DNA of 64,000 nt, taken from contig JAIQDT010005770.1 of the NCBI GenBank assembly GCA_021521415.1, forward strand, positions 1-64,000, read 5' to 3'. Both the position numbers and the translations under genes were made by a program. Below the pieces are notes generated by a model. That model was not told where the DNA came from, did not search any database, and saw only the letters and a program-made list of their open reading frames with translations. Origin of the DNA: Bidens hawaiensis. Taxonomy: Eukaryota; Streptophyta; Magnoliopsida; Asterales; Asteraceae. Below are positions 36,885-48,661 of this stretch, piece after piece. Every line of letters starts with the position of its first letter. The stretch's first letter is position 1.

Positions 36885-37249
36885 ACTTTGGTGATGCATT
36901 GAATCGAGTTGACATTTGTACATTGTATTTAATATATGCATACCAACTGCTCGATGAAATGCCTATGAGATTATAAGTTTTGGATTCTATCTTTGTTTGC
37001 ATAAATCTAATTAGTAACATCACAAACAAGGCATAGGACCATCATGATCATCCAATCAGTTTTCACTTGTTAATTATTTATAGGCGAACGATCAAGAACT
37101 ACATGTTTGGTTATCCATCTTGTTTACATTTTTACTTGTTCATTCTCCTTCAACCGAAAGTATGAATACGCCGTTTCTGGTTCTTATTTATATATAAAAG
37201 CATATATAGACGTTCATGGTATACAAGATGCAGGCAGGCACTAGGATCT
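36885..37249. repeat. 3' flank of subtilase gene 2, unit B
   Basis: Diverged copy of the sequence downstream of gene 1 in units A-C (2330-2832, 42267-42769, 55503-56033) and of 63530-64000: shared words include CTGCTCGATGAAATGCCT and CCAATCAGTTTTCA. It marks the left border of array unit B next to unrelated intergenic DNA. Confidence 0.75.
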
Positions 37250-39551
37250 TCATTCATACTTGAATGAAAATGGAGTTCTAACGCTATACTTACCACTTTC
37301 ATCTACCCACGTCATATGCCCTTGCCCGTACAGACCTCTCTCCTTGTCCTTAACATCTCGACTAAACGTCACCTCGTATGTTCTCTTTTGATGCAACTCT
37401 GTGAAGCTCATGACATCCTCTACTTTTTGAACCACAAACTTAATACTTACACCCTTTGGCACAGAAATGCCCTTGATGCTGTAACCCGACTCTGGCAAAC
37501 CAACATTCCTCACACCCTCATCATTATGAACCACAACCTTGATACTTACACCCTCTGGTACAGAAACGTCTCTGATGCTGTAACCCGACTCTGGCAGACC
37601 AACATTAGTCACCGTCCTTGAGTATGTTTTGCGATCACCTCTTTTCAGAGTTACCGAGAAAGAAGGATAATTGAGCTGGGCCTCCGGGATGGTCTTTGAG
37701 CAATTAGCTTTCTTTCTAACGATGGTTTCAATTTGTTTGGGCGTATAGCCTAACCCACAAAGATAAGGAATGTAGTCCTCGGGTTGGATGTCAAATACTA
37801 GGCCTGGATCGCGGGCTTTTGGTGGGTTTACGTGACCCGATCCAGTGGCGAATACATCAGCAGGAAGGCCTGTTTCATCTACAATGGGCTCTCCTTTTCG
37901 GTTTAGTTGACTAGCGGTGGTCATTATTGCAGACTTGATAACAGCAGGAGACCATTCTGGATGTGCGCTTTTGAGCAACGCGCTTATGCCTGCAAGATGA
38001 GGACAGGACATTGATGTGCCTTTTTTGACGTGAAATGTTGCTTTGGTTACTGTTTTGTTGTTGACTGACTGATGCCATGCTGCAAGAATGTCCATACCGG
38101 GCCCAGTAATGTCTGGCTTTAGGATTCCAGGACTTGCACGGTTAGGCCCTCTTGAAGAGAAAAAAGTCATCTGTGGATCTGATTTCAGCCGACCACAATT
38201 CCACCGCAAACGATGGTGGCAACAGGAGAAGAAGTTGAGTTCAGATACTTCTTAATCTTAACCCCTTCTTTGTAACCAACATTTGACGTGAGTATAACAT
38301 GAGGTTCTGCTATTATACTTTGACCATGAACATTGCGATTAGCCATAATCATGGCAACTCCCCCTGCATCCTTAACTACCTTTCCGTTGGAAACAGTATC
38401 AAAATCTTTCCCATGATCACACAACACTACGTTCCCCTTGACGTCCATGTGGTCCAGTGATGCTTTTTTGCACCATGCTCCGTAAACAAGAGGCCAAAGC
38501 TTCTGGTCACAATCCTTTGGTTGGTACAAGGATTCACCGTGAAATTTCTTCTTGTTTCCAAGAACAACTGTTGTGTTGTCCTGAACCTTCTATCAATTGT
38601 ACTGGCCCCAACTGTAAGGACCCATGGTGCCTCATTTGATAGTGATGCACTCTCCGGGCCACCATTACCTGCTGAACAACTCACTAAGATCCCTTTCTGC
38701 ATGGCACTGAAGGCGCCAATTGCTATACTATCATTATGAAAATCATGAAAGGAATAGAAATTCAGGCCAAGCGAAAGAGACATCACATTAACACCGTCTT
38801 CAATAGCTGCATCCATGCCCGCCAAGATGTCATCGTCCTTACCAACCGCATATGTACATACTTTATACATGGCTACGTGCGCTAATGGTGCCATCCCATT
38901 GGCAGTGCCATTCCCCAATCCGAATACGTTTGCGTTGTCTACAAAATTCCCTGCAGCTGTACTTGAAGTGTGTGTCCCGTGGCCGTCATTATCTATTGGC
39001 GAAATTCCCCTCATAAAGCTTCTCATTCCGATGAGTTTGTTATTACACCCGGCCACTTCACATTTGCCCTTCCATGTTGATGGTGGAGGGGGGATGCCAT
39101 CGTCGTTAAAAGACGGATGTCCGGGAGTAATTCCAGTGTCGAAAACGCCAATTATGATTCCCTTGCCATGGTTTGAATCTTTCCACAACCTTGAGTTTTG
39201 GCTCAAGCCCAGAAACTTAGGTGAACGAGTTGTGTGTAACTGATACACACTTTGAGGCCTTACAGATAAAACTCCACTCAAACGCTCCATCATCTCAGCT
39301 TGATCTGCTGTCATTTTAGCAGCAAATCCTGTAATCACGTGACGGTATGTGTAAACCATCTCTGGTTTCTCGTTTGATCGCGTAGCTACTTTTGACAAAA
39401 ACGAGTTATACCAGTCTTCAATGTTGAGGACCTGGACTTCAGGTGAACTTACGTGAACAATGTAGGTCTTGAGGTTAGTGGCTTTGGTGGGAAAGACATT
39501 GAAAAAGGCTGTGCAAGTGAGAACTAACACAAAACCAATTGTTGGCGACAT
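37250..39551 (-). pseudogene. Subtilase gene 2, unit B (two frameshifts)
   Basis: Full-length paralogue of the intact subtilase, reading from 39551 (MSPTIGFVLVLTCTAFFNVF, a signal peptide) to 37250. Two frameshifts break it: a 5-bp duplication near 38570 (GTTGTGTTGTCC against GTTGTCC in gene 1) after residue about 325, and a 1-bp deletion near 38192. The protease motifs are otherwise intact (VFDTGI, DGHGTHTSS, SAGNGGP, GTSMSCPH), as is the Fn3-like tail with its 33-residue duplication, so the loss is recent. A TATA-like TATATAGATA (minus strand, 39619-39628) lies about 70 bp upstream. It shares both lesions with gene 2 of unit C. At most a truncated secreted prodomain plus half a catalytic domain could be made. 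Confidence 0.93.
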
Positions 39552-42500
39552 TTTGTATCCCTGCCTCCCTGGCTACTTACGATTTTGTGGATATATGTCA
39601 AGGGCTACTCCTAATATGTATCTATATATCACTGAGGGGTATGACATTATTCTTTAGGAATAATCTTTTAACAAGCAACATCACCTTTGTAGCTACATAT
39701 AAACACATAGTAGTTGTATATTATGCTCTCACTCAGTTGTCTATAATTAGGAAAGTAGTTTTCATATTGCCTTCTGTTCTTCATTTCTACACGTTTCCCT
39801 TCGTTTAAAAGAAGGTTTAAATCCAGTGAAAGTTAGTTAGTTTTCATAGTGCTCTATACATATTGCTTTTAGGACAAGGAAGATTAACTTATGACTTATC
39901 GCCAGCAAATTTATTATTGATTTTAGGATTATCCTTAATTCCTTATTTTAATTAGCAGGTTGTCGTCATTCTCTTTTTGGTGTCCTGTAAAGTGTAAACC
40001 ATCGCTTTCTTGGCCAGCTTTGAGTTTGTTTTGTGCAGAATCTTAGCCAGTTAGACATGCATGTAGTCTTTGCTATTACTGAAGGTTTTCACCGTCTGCA
40101 AGTTTGTTTATAATAAAAACGAAAGGGCCTAAAAACTTGTTTATTTTGATTAATTAGCAGATAATTACAGTTAGTTTTGCTATACAGTCTGCTTCTTTTT
40201 TAATTTAGAAATATGTTGAGCTGGTATGGGCCCAGGCTCATTCTTTTGCAGGTGCATTGCTATTTTGATAGAATTGGCATAACATTCTTGCTTCAAGTCT
40301 CATGTAACTAGGTATGCAATTATTAAGCAATTCATCATAAATTGAATTTGGAAGGATTATTCTTCCTATCGATGTAAAATCAGTGACATATAATCCAATG
40401 GTCAATACAAGAAATATCTTAGGTAAGCCAAAATTTTGTGGCGACCCTATGTGTTGGAACATAACACATTAATGAATACAATAATCCACTACTAGAATTT
40501 AATCACAAACCGACTCGAATCAGTGTCAAAACTAAAAGATGGCCACCACATGCTCATTTCGAAATAGAGAGGCTTCATTGTGGTCTTTGCGTGATTATAT
40601 TTTTGGTTCTGTTGTTAAGATTCTGTGAATTAACGAACAAAGTAGTAATTGCTTACGGCCTGCTTTGTCACTAATTTGAAGAATTATGTTGCTGGATTCT
40701 GATGATTAACTAAATGAATGGTATTTTCTTTAATGTGCATATTGGAAAAAAGTACTCCTGTCTAGATAAGTTGTTTTAATCTAGTTGGTCCACTGATGGT
40801 GTTATCATGGCTATCACTGGCTCACAACCACTGCCCTGGAAATTATTAGCATAAAGTCATGGACTATGGCTATTGGCTACAGAAAGGCATCTTGGAATAT
40901 AATCAGGCAAGGCTAACATAAGTACATAACTATAAATATTAACATACTATTAGGGTAAAAGCGGGGGGTGGGGGGAGGGGGGGGGGGGGGGGGGATTTTT
41001 GTTGTATATTTCATTAAAGCATGCTTTAGTAAGACTACAAAATGAGTTCTAAAAAAACTGTCAAACTAACTTCTAAAAAAACCATAATCCACAACATATA
41101 GTGTTATAGTGTTACTACCTTGACCTGTGACATCAAACTTACGATCTAAATCTACAGTCCAGTATTTTGGTTGAGTTTTTGTTCTGGGCCAATTGAACTT
41201 TTAATTGGGCCAAAACATAAGAGAGAATGTTTTCTTCATATAGTTAGATTTTTATTTTTTTCAACAGCGAACTTTATTAAAAAGCTAGCAAGATGCTAGA
41301 AATCGAATAACGAAACAACCTTATATGGTAAAATTACACCAATCATTCCAAGCCAAGTTTTTAAATGAAGAACACTTTTTAATTAAAAGAAAACCTAAAG
41401 ATTTTAAGCTCTCTACTGTTTTAGAAATAATAGCCGACTTGTTTTGGAAGATGACTTCGTTGCGGGTCTTCCATATGCTCCAACATGTCGTGAGAATGAT
41501 CCCCAATAACACCTTGTTTTCCTTGTTCCTCAAATTGCTAAACTCATAAATAGTAAGCAAATATCAGATTGAGAAAGCGAAAATCAGAGGAATATTGCAT
41601 CAATTGCTAACAAATTGCCAAACTAAAATAGCAAAATAACACGAGGTGAAAAGATGCTAGCTAGTCTCCTTGTATTCTTCACAAAGACAACAGGTCCCGG
41701 GCCCACGTCTACATTCCGAATTGAAAGGTCAACTCGAGTTGAGAGCCTATCGATTTCAGCCTTCCCAGCATGTATGTTGACCTTGATTGGGACCCAATTA
41801 TTCCATTTCATAATAAATGGGACAAATGAGTTAGAGGAATCGAGTTAGAGGAATTGAAAAGAAATTGTTTTATGGCAGCAACCGTAAAGGATCCCGCTAT
41901 ATCATTTTGACAAACCCAAGTGTTCGGAGCAAGCTTAGGTAAGCAAGTCAAAAGTTCATTCGACTCATTTTGTATCAAACCTATAACGTTTCCACCTCCA
42001 TTTCCAAACTATATTTCCTTCAACCATCTCGAAACAAGGGTGCACCAAACACGTTTTTCGGGTTAAACAAGTCATGTTAGGATTATGAATTTATGAATGA
42101 ACATTTGGATCGGACAGACCCGAACCAAGATATACAACTCCACAATTCACATATTTAAGAACCAAAGACTGACTCAATTCGGTTGTCGACCAACAGTTAA
42201 CTATTCTACAATTCCATTGACCTGATCACCATAACTAGTAGAAGAAGATCAAAGTAGCTTAACGGTATTTTCTTTACTGCATTGTATGTAATGCATGCAT
42301 ATCAACTGCTCGATGAAATGCCTCTGTGAGATTGATTATTAATTTATTTTACTTAAAGGCAAAACCAACTATAACAACTAATTTTCATGGTGGCCAATGA
42401 TTATTTATATATAATTAACAAGTATGCACCTTTGGCTTCTATCTGTGTTTGCATATAGTCAGTCATTGAGTGATTGTGCATAATAATAATATTGTTGTTG

Positions 42501-42769
42501 ATAATATAACCAACAGAGTCACTCGAGGATAGTTGAAGTCAAATGTTGTCCTCGTATTGGGGGGTTATTGAATTCGGTCCGGTCTTTATTAACTCTTGGT
42601 CCAGACCCAAACCCGAATTCTTATAGAATACAAAGACTGAAGACCAACTTGTTGTATAAATCATACTGGTCCGGGTCCTCGGGTAGTTTCAGTCCAAATA
42701 AATGTGTCAATCATTCATACATATGAAAATATTCATGTTATGCATTGCAGGCACTAAATATTGGAACCT
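39552..42769. repeat. Subtilase array spacer, copy B
   Basis: Intergenic DNA between gene 2 (promoter at its left end) and the 3' end of gene 1 in unit B. Nearly identical to spacer C (52789-56033) over its whole length and to spacer A from 39933 on. Includes the LINE fragment at 41248-41827 and the variable G-run near 40964-40994. No gene recognised. Confidence 0.92.
41248..41827 (-). mobile_element. LINE 3'-end fragment in spacer B
   Basis: Same LINE ORF2 C-terminal fragment as at 1311-1890 (motifs CWSIWKTRNEVIF and WNNWVPIKVN), at the same place in the spacer. Confidence 0.7.
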
Positions 42770-43824
42770 TCATTCAAACTTGAATGAAAATGGAGTTCTA
42801 ACAGTATACTTATCAGATTCATCTACCCATGTCATATGCCCTTGCCCATATGGACCTTTCTCCTTATCGTTAGCATCTCGACTGAACGTGACGTCGTATG
42901 TTTTCTTTTGGTGCACCTCTGTGAAGCTCATGACACCCTCATCATTATGTACCACAATCTTAATACTTACACCCTTTGACACAGAAACGTCCTTGATGCT
43001 GTAACCCAAGTCTGGCAAACCAACATTACTCACACCCTCATCATTATGAACCATAACCTTGATACTTACACCCTTTGGCACAGAAATGTCCCTGATTCTG
43101 TACCTTGAGTTGGCCAAACCGACATTAGTCACCGTCCTTGAGTATGTTTTGTTGTCACCTCGTTTTAGAGACACCGCGAAAGAAGGATAATTGAGCTAGG
43201 CCTCTAGGATGGTCTTTGAGCAATTAGCTTTCTTTCTAATGATGGTTTCAATTTGTTTGGGCGTATAGCCTAACCCACAAAGATAAGGAATGTAGTCCTC
43301 GGGTTGAATATCAAATACAAGGCCTGGCTCATGGGCTTTTGGTGGGTTTACGTGACCCAAGCCGATAGCGAATACGTTAGCAGGAAGACCTCTTTCGTCT
43401 ACAATGGGCTCTCCTTTTCGGTTTATTTGACTGGCAGTGGTCATTATTGCAGACTTGATAGAAGTAGGAGACCATTCTGGATGTGCGCTTTTCAGCAACG
43501 CGCTTATGCCTGCTAGGTGAGGACAAGACATTGATGTGCCTGCTACGACGTGAAATGTTGCTTTTGTTCCTGTTTTGTTGTCAACCGATTGATGCCATGC
43601 TGCAAGAATGTCCATGCCCGGTCCTGTAACGTCTGGCTTTAGGATACCAGGACTTGCACGGTTAGGCCCTCTTGAAGAGAAATAAGTCATCTGTGGATCT
43701 GATTTCAACCTGACCACAGTTCCACTGCAACGAATAGTTGCAACAGGAGAAGAAGTTGAGTTCAAATACTTCTTAATCTCAACCCCTTCTTTGTAACCAA
43801 CATTTGATTCAAGTATAACATTTG
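42770..43824 (-). pseudogene. Subtilase gene 1, unit B (3' part only)
   Basis: Corresponds to residues from about 415 to the C-terminus of the intact gene 1: end of the PA region, the Ser motif GTSMSCPH and the Fn3-like domain. Carries the same Gln-to-TAG change (43196-43198) as unit A. At 43824 the homology ends and integrase-coding sequence of the Tekay element begins. The Asp, His and Asn sites are gone, so it is dead. Confidence 0.95.
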
Positions 43825-46319
43825 ATCCAAAAGTGCGAGGTGAAACGAGAATCTCGATCGGAAATGATCGAGACAGGCACTCCGTGTCTAGACACCACTT
43901 CTTTCATGTATACTCGAGTCAGTCTTTCCATTTTGTCTGTTTCTTTAATCGCTAGGAAGTGTGCCGATTTAGTCAACCGGTCAACGATCACCCAGATGGT
44001 ATCGCATCCCGTCGGTGTCTTAGGCAAACCCGTAATAAAGTCCATAGAGATGTGTTCCCATTTCCACATTGGGAGTTCCGGTTGTTGCAGAAGGCCAGAT
44101 GGTTTCTGGTATTCTATCTTGACTCTGGCACAAGTCAAACATTTGCTCACGTAGGTGGCAATGTCGGCTTTCATGTTCGGCCACCAGTAAAGTGCCTTTA
44201 AATCATGATACATTTTATCTGAGCCGGGGTGGATAGAATATCGGGACTTGTGAGCTTCGTCCATCACTAGAGTTCTCAACTCTCCGTATCGTGGAACCCA
44301 AATCCGGTTCCCAAAATATCGGACCCCGTCCGATCTGGTTTCAAGTTGCTTGCTCATGCCCCGCATGAGTTCCGATGGAAGATTATCATCTTTCAAAGCT
44401 TCCAGTTGCGCATCGCGAATCTGATCGGGTAAGCTGGCATGAATCGTGAGTTGCAATGCTCTCACCCGTCTGGGTTTATCTGTTTCTTTTCCGCTGAGGG
44501 CGTCGGCCACCACATTGGCCTTGCCAGGGTGGTACTTGATGGCACAATCATAATCTTTAAGCAGCTCGACCCAACGACGCTGTCGCATGTTCAGCTCCTT
44601 CTGATCGTAGATATGTTGGAGACTCTTGTGGTCGGTGTAAATGGTAAACTTGGTACCGTACAAGTAATGCCTCCATATCTTAAGAGCAAACACCACAGCT
44701 CCGAGTTCCAAATCATGGGTCGTGTAGTTCTTCTCGTGAACCCGTAGTTGTCTAGAGGCGTAGGCTATAACCTTCTCGAGTTGCATCAGCACACAACCGA
44801 GACCTTGTATAGATGCGTCACAGTGTACCTCAAAATTTTCTGTTCCCTCGGGGAGGGCTAAAATAGGGGCGCTACAAAGCTTGGTTTTCAACAGTTGAAA
44901 AGCGGATTCTTGTGCGTCACCCCAGTTGTACTTAGTGCCCTTGTGAGTCAAAGCGGTGAGGGGTTGAGCAATCTTTGAAAATCCCTCGATGAAACGCCGG
45001 TAGTAGCCGGCCAGTCCTAGGAATTGTCGCACCTCAGTCGGAGTCTTAGGTGCTTCCCAGTTTTTGATGGCCTCTACCTTACCGGGATCGACATGGATAC
45101 CATTCTCGTTGATCACATGTCCTAAAAAGTGAACCTCGCGAAGCCAAAATTCACATTTCGAGAGTTTAGCATACAGTTGTTCCTTCTTCAGTAGTTCCAG
45201 AATTATCCTTAAGTGCTCTTCGTGGTCAGTCTCGTTCTTGGAGTAGACGAGAATATCATCAATGAAAACAATCACAAACTTGTCGAGGTACGCCTTGCAT
45301 ACTCGATTCATGAGATCCATAAATACGGCTGGTGCGTTGGTTAGGCCAAAAGGCATAACTGAAAACTCGTAGTGACCATACCGTGTTCTGAAAGCCGTCT
45401 TTGAAATATCTTCTTCGCGCACTCTCAGCTGGTGGTAACCGGATCGTAGATCGATCTTCGAGTAGTAACTCGATCCCTGAAGCTGGTCAAACAAATCATC
45501 AATTCGGGGTAAAGGATAGCGGTTCTTGACCGTCACCTTGTTCAACTCCCGGTAGTCGATGCACATTCGGAAAGTCCCGTCTTTCTTTCGGACAAACAAG
45601 ACAGGGGCTCCCCATGGTGATGAGCTAGGTCGGATAAAACCTTTATCCAACAAATCTTGCAACTGAGTGGACAACTCCTGAAGTTCCGCCGGTGCGAGTC
45701 GATACGGGGCTCGTGCTATGGGTGCTGCACCGGGTGTCAACTCGATTTGGAATTCGACTTGACGAATAGGAGGGAGTCCGGGCAAATCCTCCGGGAAAAC
45801 TTCCGGAAAGTCTCGCACAATCGGTATGTCCTCAACTCGTTTCTCCTCCGCGGGTTTCTCAACAATCTGCGCCAAAATTGCCGGATGACCCTTTCGTAAA
45901 TACTTCTGTGCCTTCAAAAGGGTAATAACGCTGGTGGTCATGCCGCTCCTCTCGCCTCGGACCGAAATGATCTCGCCGGAAGGGGTGGTAATATGGACTA
46001 TCTTATCATGGCATATAATCTCCGCTCGGTTCTTGGATAACCAGTCCATGCCGACAACGACATCGAAACTACTAAGCGTAAAAGGAATAAGGTCGATGTC
46101 AAAGACATGACCTGACAGTTTCAACTTACATCCCGCAAGTATATGAGTTGTTACTACAGTTTTACCGTTAGCTAATTCAACAGGAAACTTAGCGTCTAAC
46201 GGGGTTGGAGTAAGGTTTAAAAGTTGGCTAAAAGCATTTGACACAAAACTCCTATCAGCTCCAGTGTCAAACAAAACAGAAGCAAAACAATCGTTTACAG
46301 GGAACTTACCAGACACCAC
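43809..46319 (-). pseudogene. Chromovirus pol, truncated in integrase
   Basis: An 836-codon open frame. Protease active site LFDTGA at residues 17-22; RT with the motif FIDDILVYS (D354, D355); RNase H starting HCDAS (D501); integrase zinc finger with H690/H697 and CLTC (727-730); catalytic core with D760 (MDFITGLP) and D821 (SDRDSRF). The third catalytic residue (Glu), the C-terminal domain and the chromodomain are missing: after HFW (831) the frame runs into subtilase sequence and stops. In a live element pol makes and integrates the DNA copy; this one cannot integrate. It is in the same frame as gag, separated by one TAG. Confidence 0.93.
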
Positions 46320-46343
46320 ATGCGGATCATTGCGGGCTTGACC

Positions 46344-47552
46344 CTATCCAATCACAAACGCTCTTCCTTTGCCATTTCCTCCACCGTTACTGCCACTTCC
46401 ATTACCCCCATTATTGTCATTCTGTTTCAGCTTGGGGCAATCCTTCCGGAAATGACCTTCCTGTCCGCATTCAAAACATCCCTTAGTCGTCATCGGTGGC
46501 TTAGGAGCACCCTTCGCCGCAAGGTCAACTCTACATTCCTTCGCTTGGTGACCTATCTTTCCGCATCTTTGACACTTGACACGGTCACACTGGCCAACAT
46601 GATGAAAGTTGCACCTGTTGCACTTTGGATATTTCCCAGCATATCCGCTCGAAACCTGCCCGCTACCGTTGTTGTTGTTGTTGTTGTGATTCTGAGTATT
46701 GAAACTCCGAGTAAATTCGGGCTTACGGTAGTGGTGTTGCGGTGGGAGGTTTGAGGATGAAGTTCTGGTGTTGTCAAACTTTCTCTTTCCGCTGTTCGGG
46801 TTACTGTTGTTGTCACTGTTGCTGACGTGGTCATTACTCGGGTTGCCACGGGCTTTAACAGTCGAACCCCTCGGTGGTAACGCACCCTGGGTCACAGCCT
46901 GATCCGTCAGTTTGTGAGCCAAACGGATCGCTTGTTGGATCGTGGCTGGTCGGGAAGACGTCACCATGCCCTGAATCTGTGGTGCTAACCCATCAATGTA
47001 CAACTCTATTCTCTTGCTCGGCGGATCCACCATCCGCGGACACATCACTGCCAACTCGTGCGAACGAGTAGTGTAGGCTTCAATCTCCGAACCCACCATC
47101 CTCAACGACCAAAACTCCGACTCTAACTTCGCAATCTCTTCCCTCGGACAGTACTCCTCTCGCATCATGTTTTTGAACTCCTCCCAGTTCATCGCGTTAG
47201 CCAGTTCCAATCCAAGGATCTGGACGTTCGAATTCCACCAAGTGAGGGCGGAATCCTCAAGTGTCCCAGCAGCGAATTTGACCCTACTGGCAGGGGGACA
47301 GTTACACATCTCAAAGGCCGACTCGGCCTTCTCAGCCCAACGCAGGAAGCCTATAGCTCCCTCAGTGCCCTTAAACGTACTGGGCTTGCAGTCAAGGTAG
47401 TTCTTGAAAGTACGCGTTCCACTTGGACCTCCAGTTTGATTCTGAACGTGTGCGGCTAAAGCGGCCGCCACATGGTCATTCAGCAGAGTTTGGAGTTCAG
47501 CTGCAGTCATGCTGATGTTACCACGTCCTCGTCCAGCGTTTCTTCCGGCCAT
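46344..47552 (-). CDS. Chromovirus gag
   Basis: A 402-codon frame from the ATG at 47552 (MAGRNAGRGRGN). The capsid-type retrotrans_gag region lies around residues 50-190 (KPSTFKGTEGA, ALTWWNSNVQ, FKNMMREEYCP). Two CCHC zinc knuckles follow near the end (CQRCGKIGHQAKEC and CFECGQEGHFRKDC), after a Cys/His-rich stretch (CNRCNFHHVGQC), all for RNA binding and packaging. The frame ends in TAG (46344-46346), and the same frame continues directly into pol, which in this lineage is normally one fused polyprotein. Confidence 0.9.
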   Translation of the reverse strand: MAGRNAGRGRGNISMTAAELQTLLNDHVAAALAAHVQNQTGGPSGTRTFKNYLDCKPSTFKGTEGAIGFLRWAEKAESAFEMCNCPPASRVKFAAGTLEDSALTWWNSNVQILGLELANAMNWEEFKNMMREEYCPREEIAKLESEFWSLRMVGSEIEAYTTRSHELAVMCPRMVDPPSKRIELYIDGLAPQIQGMVTSSRPATIQQAIRLAHKLTDQAVTQGALPPRGSTVKARGNPSNDHVSNSDNNSNPNSGKRKFDNTRTSSSNLPPQHHYRKPEFTRSFNTQNHNNNNNNGSGQVSSGYAGKYPKCNRCNFHHVGQCDRVKCQRCGKIGHQAKECRVDLAAKGAPKPPMTTKGCFECGQEGHFRKDCPKLKQNDNNGGNGSGSNGGGNGKGRAFVIG

Positions 47553-47790
47553 TTCCTAGAATCACAGTATAAAATGTTAAACATGAATTTTTCTTTCATA
47601 TACAACACACCATACATGTAATAAGAGATAGGTAAGAAAAAAAATCACGTCACAACCACATATTAGTCTAAATAAAAATTCATGATTAAAACCATTGTAT
47701 TCGCTACAAAGTATTTCCAATCAATCCTTAAAATCATAGAAAAATAATAGTTAGGATGGAGACAACCCCTCCATCTAAGTATCATCATCA
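47553..47790. other. Leader between the extra ORF and gag
   Basis: About 240 bp of AT-rich leader of the chromovirus; no gene or motif seen. Confidence 0.5.
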
Positions 47791-48483
47791 CTAGATGTCG
47801 TCATCTGAGGACACTTCCGAATGTGCCTCCTCCTCAGCCGGTTCTTCCTCCGGTTCTTCTTCAGGCTCTGCCTCGGGCTCGGCCTCAGGCTCTGCCTCAG
47901 GTTCTGCTGCGTTCTGAGCAAGTTGCATTTGTAGGATATCGCAACGTTCTAACGCTATCTCAGTTCGGGTCCTTGCTTCTTGGAGTTGCTCTTGCAAGTC
48001 TATCATCTCGGCTTGCATCTTCATCATAACCTTTGTTTGTTGCTTACTAGTCTCTTGCATTTCTTTCATTGCCGCTGCCATGCGGGCAATCTCCTCCTGA
48101 GTCTCGGTTCCATCTTTAAACAGTCTGGCAACATTTTCTCTAGTGTAGCGCATGTAACCCACATCACGCTCCAAACAAGAGACGACAGCTGCGAGAACTC
48201 GCTCCACGGGTTTGGTTATGGGTGGTAGGGTGTTAGGGTAAGCAGGGTGGTTCGGGTGAGGCAATGGGGGAACTTGTTCACGGTAGACCATACGTCTGAT
48301 CATGTTGGGGTACCAATCCCAGCTAACGTCGTTTTCATACAGGCCTCCGGATGGGCGGTACCTCTTCGGTGCAGGAGCTTCGAGTTCCGGGACTACACGG
48401 GGTGGCGAGGCAGTAGGTAACTGCGGTTCCTTCCCGTGAGCATGCGTCATCGAATCGGATGATGATGAGGGTGGCGTCGACAT
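47791..48483 (-). CDS. Extra ORF upstream of gag: Pro-rich, coiled-coil, acidic tail
   Basis: An intact 230-codon frame in the chromovirus leader, same strand as gag. The N-terminus (1-100) is Ser/Pro-rich (MSTPPSSSSDS, PPLPHPNHPAYPNTLPP) with a Trp/Tyr motif (NDVSWDWYPNMIRRMVYREQ). Residues 100-185 are strongly helical and coiled-coil-like (EEIARMAAAMKEMQ, KMQAEMIDLQEQLQEARTR). The end is a Glu/Ala/Pro repeat (EPEAEPEAEPEAEPEE) and an acidic tail (SDDDI). I recognise no family. Chromoviruses usually start with gag, so an extra leader ORF is uncommon. It could be a captured host gene or an accessory protein; function unknown. Confidence 0.75.
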   Translation of the reverse strand: MSTPPSSSSDSMTHAHGKEPQLPTASPPRVVPELEAPAPKRYRPSGGLYENDVSWDWYPNMIRRMVYREQVPPLPHPNHPAYPNTLPPITKPVERVLAAVVSCLERDVGYMRYTRENVARLFKDGTETQEEIARMAAAMKEMQETSKQQTKVMMKMQAEMIDLQEQLQEARTRTEIALERCDILQMQLAQNAAEPEAEPEAEPEAEPEEEPEEEPAEEEAHSEVSSDDDI

Positions 48484-48641
48484 TCCTACAGGTAAGCCGT
48501 GTATATGCGCGCGTAAGAGTGAAGGAGGTAAAGAAATAAGATTTCAAGACTACACAAACCTATGCAGTGCGTATCATTATAACTAATGGGTCGTCGCGGT
48601 TATAGTCTAGTATGCATGCAGCTTCTAGTTCACTATAACCA

Positions 48642-48656
48642 GTGGATCTGATACCA
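48642..48656 (-). promoter_or_regulatory. tRNA-Met primer-binding site
   Basis: Minus-strand TGGTATCAGATCCAC just inside the 5' LTR, matching the end of plant initiator tRNA-Met (TGGTATCAGAGC) apart from one or two bases. It primes minus-strand DNA synthesis. Confidence 0.8.
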
Positions 48657-48661
48657 ATCAA

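Noticed and set aside
38185..38580. Introns as the reason for the frame changes in gene 2.
   Set aside because: The homologous gene 1 is continuous here and the differences are 5 bp and 1 bp, far too small for introns; no splice sites are present.
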